From Camellia lanceoleosa (lineage: Eukaryota > Streptophyta > Magnoliopsida > Ericales > Theaceae), in contig CM045770.1 of assembly GCA_025200525.1 (NCBI GenBank), forward strand, positions 122,551,429 through 122,615,428: 64,000 nt of DNA, read 5' to 3'. The position numbers and the translations under genes were made by a program. Below, piece by piece: positions 23,201-34,259 of this stretch. Under the pieces are notes generated by a model. The model did not search any database. It was given only the letters and a program-made list of their open reading frames with translations, and was not told the origin of the DNA. Within the stretch, counting starts at the first letter, position 1; every line of letters starts with the position of its first letter.

Positions 23201-23815
23201 CTAGCCTCACATCCAAATTCAAAGTGTGGAAAAAGAAAAGGGCAAAAGAGTGACGGCTGGTCAAAAACTCAAACTCAAATTTGAGGCTTTTTATCTAATC
23301 GTATCTAAATACCTTGTTAAGGCTTCAACCAAGGTTCCAAACATCACCCAAGGGTCCTCAATTATAATATTTAAAGTTCACTTTCCAACCCATCAATATC
23401 AAGAGTCCGACAACCATACAAGTTTTAAGATGACGGATACCACTATATATCAATCCAATGTGAATTTAAAATCCGAGTGATTATACACTCAATGGCATAC
23501 ATGTGAATAACTTAAGTTAAATTAATTAGCATTATTTATTCTAATTTAATCGTTCCAAATCGACTTTTAATTAAACTTATCATAAAATTCTATAAATTCT
23601 AATTAACACATAAACCAAGTCAATTTCTGAGTCGGATACCGATAAGACTTTCAATTCGCAAATCAAAACTAAAATATGAATAGATCTTTCTACGTAAATA
23701 GATACAAGCACAAAATGATGTAATGCACATATAATTGACTCAAGATTTCTTCTTAATTACTTATTTGGCATACTTAAACATGGATTAGTGTTAATCATGG
23801 GTCGGGATTGTTACA
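20207..23815 (-). repeat. Second chromovirus-type LTR start within the composite
   Basis: Starts TGTCACGCCCCGAATTTT, similar to the LTR start at 63,833. It contains the family landmarks in order: a GGTGAGCAC phrase near 20,540, a minisatellite (21,190-21,415), CTCGAGCG motifs (23,055-23,085) and a terminal CGTAAATAGAT region near 23,690. If it ends at 23,815 it is about 3.6 kb. If the final 350 bp or so belong to the outer LTR it is about 3.2 kb. Confidence 0.5.
21190..21415. repeat. LTR minisatellite (GCCGGAAGGAACGCGGAACC type)
   Basis: Five units of about 40-52 bp with the shared core CCGGAAGGAACGCGGAACCT and ACGCTTTACCGG. The open frames across it are by-products of the repeat. Confidence 0.8.
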
Positions 23816-23820
23816 GTTAG

Positions 23821-24050
23821 GATTTGTTTGGGTTACCCTTGATATTTTTTGGGCCACCATAATTGCCCAAAAACTTTCATTGTCTTTGGTAAAAGGAATG
23901 AAAATTTTTATGCCGAGTTATGCTTTTCAAATAGATGTTAGGTCTCTTAATATAGAATACATTTAATAAATGAATGAATGAATGACTATATAGATACATG
24001 TATGTATGAATGTATGTGTAAATGTATGTATATTTAGGAAATTAGGCTTT
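23821..24050. other. Sequence resuming after the composite LTR
   Basis: Host sequence of the GTTAG insertion. Possibly continues the Tat-type LTR-like sequence seen at 13,592-13,992. No coding content. Confidence 0.35.
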
Positions 24051-24235
24051 TGCTTCGAATTTAGAGGCTTTTGCTGATGGGGATCCATGCCGAACATAGA
24101 GATTGCTCCATATTTAGAGGCTTTTGTTGATGGCGCTCCGTCTCGAGCAAGGAAATTGCTTTATATTCAGAGGCTTTTGTTGATTTTAAGTGACAATCAA
24201 TTACCAACATTATAAGAATTGCTCCGTATTCAGAG
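24051..24235. repeat. Tandem repeat, ~53-bp unit
   Basis: Three successive units begin ATTTAGAGGCTTTTG (or ATTCAGAGGC) and end GAAATTGCTTTAT or equivalent, with a partial fourth (GTATTCAGAGCC). No coding function. Confidence 0.7.
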
Positions 24236-25289
24236 CCAACATTGCAAGAATTGCGAATAATAAATTATATTATTTTATTTACAGTGCTTGAATATCATTT
24301 TGCTACTATCTTAATTTGGCACACATTGTCGGTGAAAGTTGCATAAACTATCTTACAATTGATAAAATTCTACATAAGGTTCACTGTATTATAAAAATGT
24401 ATTTAAAAAGAAGTGAATTACTAATACTATCAATTTAAAATTATAGTAACAATATTTAAATATAAAATTTTAATTAGTAATTTTCTACCTTGAAAAGGCA
24501 AATAAATCTATACTATTATATAACCCGTTTGAGAATAGGTTATTTTAGTTGACTTTTTGAGTATTTTAATTTGGCTAAAAAAGTTGTGTTTAGGATGATA
24601 TATAAATATATATTTTTTTTTTGTGAGAGAAAAAATGAAATAATTATGATTTGCATGTTACATTTTATTTTATTGGCTATTTTAACGTATTTTGTCTTTA
24701 TTGACTATTTTAACCCAAACCACACTTTCCAAACAAAGTGAATCCAAGTCTGGCTTACTTCTCCTTCTTCCATGTGTCCCTCATTTTTCTATTTTTTTAA
24801 TAAAAAAAATAGATATAAATAAATATCACAACAATATAAAAAAACCAAATTTAAATTTATTAGGTCTAAAATTATCTCAAGCTAAACTGAAAACACAAAT
24901 TAACAAAATTCATCTCTAATTTTTGTCTTTTGGTAGAAGTTTGCGTAAATTTTGCTTGTCCCAAAATATGTATTACAAAAACCAAATTGCTGCTATTTTA
25001 ATTTATATTTTTGAAATGGTAGCATAATAAGAAATTTTAATTTACATAAATATTTTTTTTAATGGCATAAAAAATGTATTTAATAATAATTTCACCCAAT
25101 CACCAAAGAACTAAGTCATAAGAGCTAAAACATGATCGTTAATATAAATAGAGTTGGAGTAACACTTAAATAAACATGAACATAATGCTGACGAGAGTTT
25201 ATGTAAAACTTAAACTAAAATGACAATCCTCTTTGAAAACTTAAAATAAACTCACACTGCTTTGAAGAGAATTGGACTCACTCCTCCAT
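24236..25289. other. AT-rich stretch
   Basis: Very AT-rich, with no recognisable gene or element ends. Confidence 0.5.
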
Positions 25290-25944
25290 TCCCTACCACA
25301 AGTGCGGTGCTATTGCTGGTGGTGTTGGTATGACTACATCGATTTTCTCAGTAATGTCATCAACTTTCCTATTCATAAAATTGATTTTTTTAATAATGAT
25401 GTCAAGCTTTTCATCCATGGCATCGATTTTCTCAATGATGCTGTCAAGCTTCCCATCCATGGCATCAGGCATCAATCTTTTTGTCCATGCCTGATAGAAT
25501 TTTCGTCACATAACTCATATTGACGTTCATCTTGTCATGAACTTCATCACCTCTTAAAGAAACTTGTTTGGGACTCTTCCGAGTGACAAAAATGAGGGCC
25601 GTTAAAGTTTTTAAAGTGATGTCTCCAATGCCTTGTATGATCACGACTTTAGAAAGAGTTTCCATTGAAAATAAATAAAGCTCATCTTTTTCATTTTTTC
25701 ATCTTTATGTTGTTCTCATTAATCTCCTCATCCTTCTTCAAAGCTTTCTAAAGATACTCAGCTTGCTCTTGAATTTGTTTATTTTCGTCTTCATCTGAAG
25801 TCGGTTGAAACAATCACATTCTTCATAAGGATTGAAAACCAAAAAAAAAAAATAGAAAAAATCTATATAAACCAAAATAAATTAAAAAGAAACGAAAGAT
25901 GACCATACCCTTGATCTTTGAAGCACTCGAAGCAGCAATTTTAC
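25290..25944 (-). pseudogene. Possible coiled-coil protein pseudogene
   Basis: On the minus strand, 25,293-25,475 encodes a heptad-like MDGKLDSIIEKIDAMDEKLD stretch continuing through IKKINFMNRKVDDITEKID, with hydrophobic residues at regular spacing. The preceding frame (25,465-25,665) ends GMDKKIDA and overlaps it in another frame, suggesting one frameshifted coding stretch. Further upstream, after a CGACTTCAG acceptor near 25,800, comes DEDENKQIQEQAEYL with an in-frame stop. An AAGG|GTATGG donor-like site lies near 25,905. I do not recognise the family. It could be a dead host gene or an element accessory gene. Confidence 0.4.
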
Positions 25945-26441
25945 TAGAGGAGACAAACCCAACACAAACTCATAAATTTGCTCAATTATACCCATTTAAA
26001 ACCCATATCAACCTGCCCAAATCAATAAATGAACTCAAATGGGTTGCTCATTGCCAATCTAATTGAAATTGAGTTTACATGGGTTTGACATGGGTACCAA
26101 TTTAACCCTGTCTAAATGGGCACCACTTATATCACTAATTCTAAACCTTTTTAAATAAAATTTTTAAATAATTAAAATTAATTTAAAATAATTTTTTAAA
26201 AAATTTTAAAAAAGTTTCTTTTAGGAAAAAATTAATTTAAAAAAAATAAAAATGATTTTTAAAAAAATAATAAAAAAGTAAAGAGATAAAGTAATGGGTT
26301 AGTTAGGTTCATTTGTCTAACCCTTATTCAATTCAATCCAACCTGTTTAAGTCCATTTATTAAATGGGTGAGTTTAGGTTGAATGGCTTCAAATGTATAA
26401 CCCGTTTTGACCCACCCATACCTATCCATTTGCCACATCTA
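25945..26441. mobile_element. hAT-type non-autonomous element, 497 bp
   Basis: The left end TAGAGGAGACAAACCC and the complement of the right end CCATTTGCCACATCTA are related inverted repeats of the TAGAxxTGGCAAA kind seen in hAT elements. The flanks AATTTTAC (25,937-25,944) and AGTTTGAC (26,442-26,449) match at 6 of 8 positions. The interior has repeated AAATGGGT and AACCCAT phrases. No coding sequence. Confidence 0.6.
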
Positions 26442-26449
26442 AGTTTGAC

Positions 26450-26884
26450 CATACACAATTTTTCAAAAACGGTTATGAATAATGGAAACTGCAGCAGCAT
26501 GTCAAACATTTGTTATTTCCAAATAATTTTTGTGGCACTTAGTCAATCACAAGTCTTGGTTGATGATACTAATTAAGTCAGTCTAACCAAAGGGTTGGCA
26601 TCAAGAGAAACTTAGCACACAAAAAGAGTTTGAAAGAATGCTCTTATATTAATTTCGAGAGAATGTACAAGTCTTGAATGGATTGGAGCAAGTGAGTCCC
26701 TCCGCTATTTATAGGCAACTTTGGCCTTCTTAGGAACATTAGAGAATATACAAGAAAGGAATTATGCAGAAGCTTCATAGGAGCTTTCCATATCCTTATA
26801 GGAAGATTCTAGAATTCTATCTAGAACTAACTATACAAAAATCTACACCATTTTAGAAGTATGTACAAGACTTTCTTTACTTTC
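26450..26884. other. Sequence left of the solo copia LTR
   Basis: Contains CTATTTATAGG (TATA-like on the minus strand) near 26,709 and TCTAGAA-type phrases. It resumes after 37,108 with TTCTCTAGAAGG. Possibly another decayed LTR on the minus strand, but no ends were found. Confidence 0.3.
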
Positions 26885-27118
26885 TGAAGTGTTGGGTATA
26901 CCTCCTTATTGGAGTGTGGGACCCAATTGGTTTTAGAAAAAGAGTTTTAAGTTGGCTTGGTTTAGGTATAATATTTTTATATATTATATTTGTGGAGGTC
27001 CAATCCAATTGGGATACAATTAGGGTTTGATTACAAAACCCTAGATTCATTATATTATATTTTATATTAGAGGCATTGTTGTTGGTTCTATACACACACA
27101 AGAAAAAAGTGGACGGCG

Positions 27119-29581
27119 TGTAACAACCCTCGTATTGACTACCGTTTAACCACTGAATTATATACTGATTACTGCTAAATTGAACTGATAATGATTGATA
27201 AGTGAACTGGATGAACTACTGAACAGACTGAATGGAACTGAAACTGAAATTGAATAAGTTTGTCTGTTATATTGCATATCGTATCTGTTTGCTTGAATGA
27301 TTATCTGTTGAGTTATGTGTTTAAACTGTTAATTGAAGGCCTTATCGGCGGCCGATTTAGAAACCGTTTGAAGTTTTAGACTCAGTGGAATATTTCTGAT
27401 TTTATGGTATATTTATCTGAAAATTGATTAGGAATGATTAAAGTAGATTAAATATTGATTAATGGCCAAGGTTGACCTATTTACTAAAATGCCACTTAGT
27501 GGCCACTAACACACACACACTTAGAGACCTTATACATGTTGAATCAAAGCTTCTTCCTCAGCTCATTTGTGCCTTAGCCGACCAAAGAGTTAGAGAAAGG
27601 GAGAGTTAAGAGAAATTGGGTTCAATTGTTGAATTTGCTAAAGAACTTGTTGAATTGTTAGAGACTTGGTATAATTGAGCTTGCTAGATTTGAATTTACA
27701 CTCTAGGTAAGGGAATCATCTTCTTATTTTAGTGTTTGAGCTTAGTCTTGCATGATTCATGCCCATTTAGAGAGTTAAGTCATGATTTGCTCATATGTGT
27801 TGAATTGAAGATCAATTGTTGCATGCATGGTTGAATTAGTGAAATTGGAGTTGAATTCATGCTTGAATCATACATGCATGCCCATGTTTTTATCATAGTC
27901 CATGTTTTCACTTCATTTTCCAACTATTGAGCTCATTAGAGCAAGATTTGAAGATTGAATTGGGTTTGAAGCTCATGCATTGCATGTTTTAAACTTGTTC
28001 TTGAAAATGGGTTTGAAAATGGATTTAATTGACTCACCTTTGGGGCTTGAATTCGTAAATTGGCTTTTGAAACTTGTTATACATTGTTTTGGGATGTATT
28101 CCCCAGAATTTGAGCCCAAGAGGTCGAGAATTGAGTTGAGAATGCTTGGTTTGAGCTAGGAAGGCAACTGAAATTCCAGATTTGGCTTCTTCGCCGAAGC
28201 GATTCTCGCCGAGCGACCAACGTTTTCCTCGAGCCCCGCCGAGCGAAAGATTGGTGGCTCGGCGTAAAATCGAACATCCAAGATTTTCACTGTTTCATCG
28301 CAACCGCCGGCGAAGGGAGGCTCGCCGAGCGAACCCTTTGATTTTGGAAGCTTCGCATCGAGCGAAAGCATCGCGTAAAAATTGAGCATCCAGTATTTTT
28401 ACTATTTCATCAGACCGCTCGAGCGAAGGATTTCTCGCTCGAGCGAAGCCTTTGATTTTGCAACCTCGCTCGAGCGAAGGAATGCTCGCTCGAGCGAGGC
28501 CCCTGTTTTCAGCAACTTTTGAAAAGTGCCTTCCAACTGTATTTTTGCATCCTCATCGCATCCTAGGCATTCTTAGGCCTAGTTTAAAGCATCTTAATGA
28601 GGATTTAGACATAGAACCACACCGAGGAATTTAGGGATTTAATTATCATCCTTTCCAACTGTAAACTTAGTGTGTGTTCTATTTGTTAACTGTTTAGGGT
28701 TGGCTCTCGGGGACGCGCTCTAGCTACTGGTAGCCCAATCACTGTGAGTAACAGATTGTGTAAAGATATGTTCAAATGATTATATTTTGAATACTGAACT
28801 GAACTGTTTATTGAACTGATATTGCTTATTGAATGAATGTATGTCCTGTATTTCGAACTGTATTGTGGCATCCTTAGCACCCACTGTTATTGACTGTTAC
28901 AGAGCTCTGTCGGTTTCCTTGCGGAACCATACTGATTGATGGCCATCGTTATTGTTGGGTCTGTTAAGGCCCGGTCCTGTTGGACCTACTGTTTATAGGC
29001 TAATGGATGTACCACATATGACTGATTGATTGAAATACTGAAAGATTGAAATACTGTATAATGAATTGATTTCATTACTGTAAGGACATTCATTCATAAC
29101 CTCTTTACACGTTATGTTATTCACTGGGCTTTAGCTCACTGTTTATATATATATATGTAGGTTCTCGAACTGCATCGAGCTAGGAGCGTGGGATTGGTCC
29201 CCAGTTTTGTCAAGCCAGCCTATGTGCCTCATTGCGAGGTTCCGAGACGCCATGCCATGGCTTGGGGTGTTTTTGTTTCCCCCACCTGTCTCCCTACTGC
29301 ATTGTACCTTTTGTATAGACTGGTTGACTGTACTGTTATCGTGTGATTAAGTCCCCGTACTGTCCGTATGTAAATGATTGGATAGAGTGTCTGCTTTTGA
29401 CTGTATGAATGCATAAAATGTTTTTGACATACAGATTTTCGCAACTCAGTGGACGCTAGTTACTTACTGTTTTGGCTTCCGCCAGTACTACGATTGGTGT
29501 ATTAGCGTCTGCAGGCCTTGGTAATCTCGGATTCTTGGCGATTCTGATGCTAAACCCATAGGGCGGGTTTGGGTCGTGTGA
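27119..29581 (+). repeat. 5' LTR of the Tekay-type element
   Basis: Begins TGTAACAACCCTCG and ends about GGGTCGTGTG just before the primer site. It contains a CTCGAGCG-rich block at 28,190-28,500 and the phrase CACTGGGCTTTAGCTCAC near 29,125, followed by a TATATATATATG stretch likely to include the core promoter. Compared with the 3' LTR, stretches free of CTG/CAG are almost identical, whereas differences cluster at ACTG, CTG and CTCGAG. Confidence 0.9.
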
Positions 29582-29582
29582 G

Positions 29583-29594
29583 TGGTATCAGAGC
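29583..29594 (+). promoter_or_regulatory. Primer-binding site, initiator tRNA-Met
   Basis: TGGTATCAGAGC directly after the 5' LTR, complementary to the 3' end of plant initiator tRNA-Met. Minus-strand DNA synthesis would prime here. Confidence 0.9.
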
Positions 29595-29783
29595 GATACT
29601 TAACCACGAGTTATACCGCACACACGTGTCCAAACGAGCTATAGGGTGTCCTAGAAAAGCAATTAGGGCATCTCATGAATTTGAAAAGTGTGTGCTTATG
29701 ACTGACTGATTATATGTTAAAGCGTTAAACTGTTTAATTGTACAACTGTTTATAATAATAACTGTTATAACTGCTATAGTGAA

Positions 29784-30811
29784 ATGGATAATGCAAATGA
29801 AACTGAAGCATCATCCTCTGAGGCCAGAATGGCCAGACTTGAACAAATGATGGGACTGATAATGGAAAGACTAGAACAACAACCGAACCAACAGCCCCCA
29901 CCTCCTCCTCCTCCGGTACAACCGGAACAAAATGTACAGAATATGAATGCTAATGAGGTGGACATTATTGCGCTGACCCATAAGTTCAGCAAGATGAAAC
30001 CGCCGTCCTTTCAGGGAGGCTTGGAACCGTTAAAGGCTGAAGCTTGGGTTCTTGAGACTGAAAAATTGTTTGAAATGTTTCCGTGCTCTGAAGCCAACAA
30101 AGTACTGTTAGCAACCTTCACCCTTCAGGAAGAAGCAAGAAGGTGGTGGATGTTGACCCGTGAGGCGAATACTATTGTGACTTGGACTCAGTTCAAGGAG
30201 TCCTTCTTTGAAAAGTATTTTCCCCAGTGCATCAGAGATAGAAAAGTGACTGAGTTTGAACAACTGAGACAGGGCAATATGTCTGTTGCCGAATATGAGA
30301 AGAAATTCACCGAATTTGCTAGGTATGCACCTCATATGGTGGATACCGAATATAAGAAGGCCAGAAGGTTTGAAGGAGGCCTTATTGCTAATATCTGAGA
30401 TGTAATTAGTGTTCGAAAATGCCAACTTTGTGGGTGTTCTCTAATCGAGCATTGATGGCCGAGATAAATATTGCAGCAGTGAAACAATCTGAAACACCGA
30501 CAAGTGAGTGGCAAGGGAAAAGACAGGGTTTTAAATTTAAGAAAGGCAAGCATAACCCAAAGAAACAAGAAATGAATCACGGTCGACTACTAGCCCCACC
30601 AAGGAGTGGATTTACTCCACCTGCTCCGTATGTGGCAATAAGCACAAAGGGTTTGCTATCGATTTCGGAGCTTGTTTTGTGTGGCAAGGTGGGCCATGTA
30701 ATCAAAGATCGCCTTCGCTTCCACCAGTTAGTAGTAAAGCTGCACCGAGCGCAGCAGCATCAAACGCAGCACCAAAACCGAACCCCAAAGCTACCGGGAA
30801 AGAGCCTATGA
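29784..30811 (+). pseudogene. Chromovirus gag (frameshifted)
   Basis: An open frame of 204 codons starts at ATG 29,784 with MDNANETEASSSEARMARL, a proline-rich linker (about residues 36-50) and the retrotransposon Gag domain, including EEARRWWMLTREA, WTQFKESFFEKYFP and SVAEYEKKFTEFARYAPHMV. It forms the particle in which the RNA is packaged. The frame breaks at about 30,398-30,420 and continues in another frame to about 30,811. The zinc-knuckle region near 30,675-30,715 keeps CGKVGHVIKD but has lost the flanking cysteines, so RNA binding would be defective. Confidence 0.88.
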
Positions 30812-31356
30812 GGCAGGGCCGAGTGTTTGCCCTAGTACCGGGAGACGTGCAAAACACCGAGACCGTTGTGTCAGGTATCCTCTCTATCTGTGCTCAAAAT
30901 GCTTATGTATTGATTGACTCGGGGTCTACGCATTCGTATGTGTCGCATGCTTTTTCGCGTAAATTGAATAGACCCTTAGAACCCATGAACTATTTGCTAG
31001 CTGTATCATTACCTCTTGGGGGATCCGTGACATGTGCATATATGTATCCTGCTTGTGAGATTATTGTTGGGGATATGCACCTATTTATTGATTTACTACC
31101 ATTGAACATAGACCACTTTGATGTAATATTGGGGATGGATTGGCTACAAAAATACCATGCCACTATAGACTGTGTAACAAAACAAGTAGTTTTCCGTCCA
31201 CCGGGTTTGCCTGAATTTGTGTTTAATGGGAGTGGAGTAGTACCTCCTCCATATCTGATTTCTTCTGTAAAGGCTGTCAAATTGATTAGAAATGGGTGTA
31301 AAGGATATCGTGTTACGTATTATTTGCACGCTAATGATAATGTTAAACCGATGTGA
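30679..31356 (+). CDS. Chromovirus aspartic protease domain (open fragment)
   Basis: An open frame of 225 codons whose second half is the gypsy protease: the catalytic VLIDSGSTHSYVS motif (DSG) at about residues 77-90 and the downstream VILGMDWLQKYHATIDC motif near residues 150-166. It would cleave Gag-Pol during particle maturation. The first 50 residues or so are a shifted reading of the zinc-knuckle linker. It ends at a TGA before the RT, whereas the original pol was continuous, so it is a fragment of a broken polyprotein. Confidence 0.82.
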   Translation: MWQGGPCNQRSPSLPPVSSKAAPSAAASNAAPKPNPKATGKEPMRQGRVFALVPGDVQNTETVVSGILSICAQNAYVLIDSGSTHSYVSHAFSRKLNRPLEPMNYLLAVSLPLGGSVTCAYMYPACEIIVGDMHLFIDLLPLNIDHFDVILGMDWLQKYHATIDCVTKQVVFRPPGLPEFVFNGSGVVPPPYLISSVKAVKLIRNGCKGYRVTYYLHANDNVKPM

Positions 31357-32282
31357 ATTGTATTCCTATAGTCGAGAATTCCGATGTATTTCCGGATGAA
31401 TTGCGGGGATTTGATTGACAGGAAATTGAATTTATTGTGGATGTGGTTCCGGTACCCAAATGACATCTAAAGCTCCTCATGAATGGCTCCAATCGAATCG
31501 AAGAATTGAAGGTACAATTGCAGGAACTGTTAGACAAGAAGTTTATCGACTCCAAAGACGTCACCGGGGGTGCACCTATTTTGTTTGTAAAGAAGAAAGA
31601 CGGCTCACCGAGGCGTGCATTGATTACCGTGGAATCGAACAAGGTAATCAGAAGAATAAATATCCATTACAGCGTATTGATGATTTATTTGACCGATTCT
31701 GAGGTGCACAAGTGTTTTCCAAGATTGATCTTAGATCGGTATCACCAATGAAAGTTAAACCGAAGACATTGATAAACCGCTTCGAACGAGGTATGGCCAC
31801 TTTGAATTTTTAGTTATGCCGTTCGAGTTACGAATGCACTGCCGCATTTATGGACCTCATGAATGTAATTTTAAACCATACCTTGATGATTTTATTGTGG
31901 TATTTATTGATGACATCTTGATCTATTCTAAGGCGTAGAAGAACATGAACACCATCTGAGACTTGCCCTGCAAAGCTTAAGAGAACAGAAACTGTATGCT
32001 AAACTATCTTAATGTGGATTTTGGCTCGGTCATATACTCTTTTTGGAGCATGTTGTTCGCAAAGATGGAATTTCTTGATCCGTGAAAATTGAAGTCAGAG
32101 TAAATCGCCTAGACCAACCAATGTAATCAAGTCAAAGCTTTTGGGATTTGGCCGGATATTCTGAGATTTGTCAAGGACTTCTCAAAATTGCCTTTAATCG
32201 ACTCGATTGACCTGTAAAGGGGTATCGCTTTGGATCGATCGACCAAAGGGAATCAGCATTTCAGGAACTAAAAACCCGACTT
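31357..32282 (+). pseudogene. Chromovirus reverse transcriptase, shattered
   Basis: Pieces in all three frames show RT motifs in order: LKVQLQELLDKKFID, GGAPILFVKKKDGS, YRGIEQGNQKNKYPLQRIDD, and an FIDDILIYSK-type active-site stretch near 31,905-31,930 (DD conserved). Many one- to few-base changes and frameshifts lie between them. It would be the polymerase copying element RNA to DNA. No continuous frame remains. This is much more damaged than the neighbouring RNase H, which is odd for a single element. Confidence 0.8.
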
Positions 32283-33029
32283 GTGACTGCACCGATTTTG
32301 ACTCTACCTTCAGGTACGGATGGTTATACTGTATTTAGTGATGCTTCTCATAAGGGTTTGGGATGTGTTTTAATGCAGAATGGGAGAGTTATTACTTATG
32401 TTTCCCGACAGTTGAGACCGCATGAAAAGAACTACCCGACCCATGACCTAGAACTTGCTGCAGTAGTTTTTGCACTGAAAATCTGGCGTCACTATTTGTA
32501 TGGAGCAACATGTGAAGTGTATACTGACCACAAGAGCCTGAAATACTTTTTCACTCAGAAAGAACTGAATATGAGACAGCGGAGATGGCTTGAACTGATA
32601 AAAGATTATGATCTACAGATATTGTACCATCCGGGAAAAGCCAATACCGTTGCCGATGCTTTGAGCCGAAAATCGATTGGGAACTTAGCCTGTTTGCTGA
32701 CTGGACAGAAAGAGTTGCTTCTTGATCTGGAAAAGTCTGAAATTGAAATTGTTTTGAGAGAACAGGGCGGAACAATAGCCGCCATTACTGCCCAACCAGC
32801 ATTGATTGAGGAAATTAAAGAAAAACAGCAACTGGATGATTACTTGAAGAAGATTATTAAAGAAAGAGATTCGAAACCGAGACCGGGGTTCAAATTTGAG
32901 AACAATGTTCTGAAATTTCAAGACAGACTGTGTGTACCAAATGACATTGAATTGAAAAGAAGAGTTCTGCAAGAAGGCCATTCAAGTTTTCGATTCACCC
33001 AGGAATACGAAAAATGTACCAAGATTTGA
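32283..33029 (+). CDS. Chromovirus RNase H domain (open fragment)
   Basis: An open frame of 248 codons with the whole gypsy RNase [19 protein letters not shown] (first Asp), [19 protein letters not shown] (Glu), [13 protein letters not shown] (Asp) and [13 protein letters not shown]. It is followed by the linker to the integrase zinc finger. RNase H removes RNA from RNA-DNA hybrids. The integrase HHCC histidines at the C-terminal end are shifted out of frame (RFTQEYEKC). It is a fragment of a dead polyprotein despite its length. Confidence 0.85.
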   Translation: MTAPILTLPSGTDGYTVFSDASHKGLGCVLMQNGRVITYVSRQLRPHEKNYPTHDLELAAVVFALKIWRHYLYGATCEVYTDHKSLKYFFTQKELNMRQRRWLELIKDYDLQILYHPGKANTVADALSRKSIGNLACLLTGQKELLLDLEKSEIEIVLREQGGTIAAITAQPALIEEIKEKQQLDDYLKKIIKERDSKPRPGFKFENNVLKFQDRLCVPNDIELKRRVLQEGHSSFRFTQEYEKCTKI

Positions 33030-33728
33030 AACGAAATTTACGGTGGTAGGGAATGAAGAAAGAAATTGCCGACTTTGTGTCTAAATGTCTTCACTGCCAA
33101 CAGGTCAAAGCTGAACACCAACGACCTGCCGGATTACTGCAACCCTTGCCCATACCAGAGTGGAAATGGGAGCATATCACGATGGATTTTATCGTTGGAT
33201 TACCTTGCTCTAGGAAAGGTATGGACTCTATTTGGGTTATTGTTGATAGATTGACTAAATCTGCACACTTCCTACCTGTCAAGACAATTTATAATGCGGA
33301 TAAATTAGCTGTTATCTATATTGACGAAATTGTTAGACTGCACGGAGTGCCTGTGTCTATTGTTTCTGACAGGGATTCGAAGTTTACATCGAGGTTACAG
33401 CAGAGCCTCTGATGCATTGAGTCTTGAATTGAGAAAGTAGTGCCTATCATCCTCGAGACGGATGATCAGAAAGGACCATCCAGACTCTAGAGGACCTCAC
33501 GAGAATGTGTGTCTTGGACTTTCGTGAAATTGGGAAAGTCATTTGTCATTGGTAATTCGCCACAACAACAAATGCCTACCATTCGAGTATCGGTAGATGG
33601 CGCCTTCGAGGCATTGTATGGCGAAAATGTAGATCTCAATCTGGGCGAAGTTGGAGATGGGCCGTTCTTGGGCCCGAGATTGTGTATGAAACAATGAAAA
33701 GATAAAAGCGTCTGAGACCTAAAACCGC
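33030..33728 (+). pseudogene. Chromovirus integrase, partial
   Basis: Frame 33,053-33,412 holds the zinc-finger cysteines ([14 protein letters not shown]), then [13 protein letters not shown] with the first catalytic Asp, [16 protein letters not shown], and [11 protein letters not shown] with the second Asp. The third catalytic residue region (SERTIQTLED at about 33,465-33,500) is out of frame, followed by garbled sequence to about 33,700. It would insert the DNA copy into the chromosome; it is inactive here. Confidence 0.82.
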
Positions 33729-34215
33729 ATGAGTAGACAGAAGAGTTATGCAGATGTCAGAAGACGGGACAGAGAGTATGAAGTGGGTGATCACGTGTTT
33801 GTGAAAGTGACACCAATGAAAGGCCAGACTCGCTTTGGAGTCAAGGGCAAGTTAGCGCCACTAAGTATGTCGGACCGTGCATTATTGAGAAAATCAATCC
33901 GGCGTATCAAGTTGCACTCCCTCCTGAAATGGAGCATATGCACAACGCCTTCCACATTTCAATGTTGAGAGACTATCTCCGGGATCCTTTTCATGTGATT
34001 GAGCCTACTCGGATAGTGCTTAGTGATGACTACACCTACGAGGAACGGCCTATACAGATTGTGAACCAAGCGGATCAAGAAATTGAGAAACAAAGAGATT
34101 CCGCTAGTGAAAGTTGATTGGCGTAACCATGGTGGTGTGTATGCCACTTGGGAAAGGGAAGATGACATGGAAAAGATATCTGATTTGTTTCATGAATCTG
34201 CTTTTCTTCGGTGAA
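33729..34215 (+). pseudogene. Integrase C-terminus and chromodomain-like tail
   Basis: Open pieces show QKSYADVRRRDREYEVGDHV, a GKLAP-type strand, HNAFHISMLRDYL, then VNQADQEI and, in another frame, LVKVDWRNHGGVYATWERE, which matches the chromodomain-like tail of chromoviruses (W..H....ATWE). In this clade the tail is thought to guide integration toward particular chromatin. Frameshifts at about 33,900 and 34,090. Confidence 0.75.
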
Positions 34216-34245
34216 GGTAACTCGAGTTTAGAGGACTAAACTCCT

Positions 34246-34259
34246 TATAAGGAGGGAGA
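34246..34259 (+). promoter_or_regulatory. Polypurine tract
   Basis: TATAAGGAGGGAGA immediately left of the 3' LTR, the expected plus-strand DNA priming site. Confidence 0.8.

Larger units (their letters stand above)
17983..23815 (-). mobile_element. Composite of chromovirus-type LTR sequence
   Basis: The outer ends TGTCACGACCC and GGGATTGTTACA are flanked by GTTAG on both sides (17,978-17,982 and 23,816-23,820). The left end is the reverse complement of the 3' end of the Tekay-type LTR at 27-37 kb. A second LTR start, TGTCACGCCCCG, occurs at 20,207. So the block is either one solo LTR with another LTR nested inside, or a recombinant of two related LTRs. No gag-pol sequence was seen. The inner right boundary could not be found. 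Confidence 0.65.

Noticed and set aside
28077..28634. Several open frames on both strands in the 5' LTR, and equivalents at 35,110-35,760
   Set aside because: They arise from the repeated CTCGAGCG block, which lacks stops in several frames, and lie inside LTRs.
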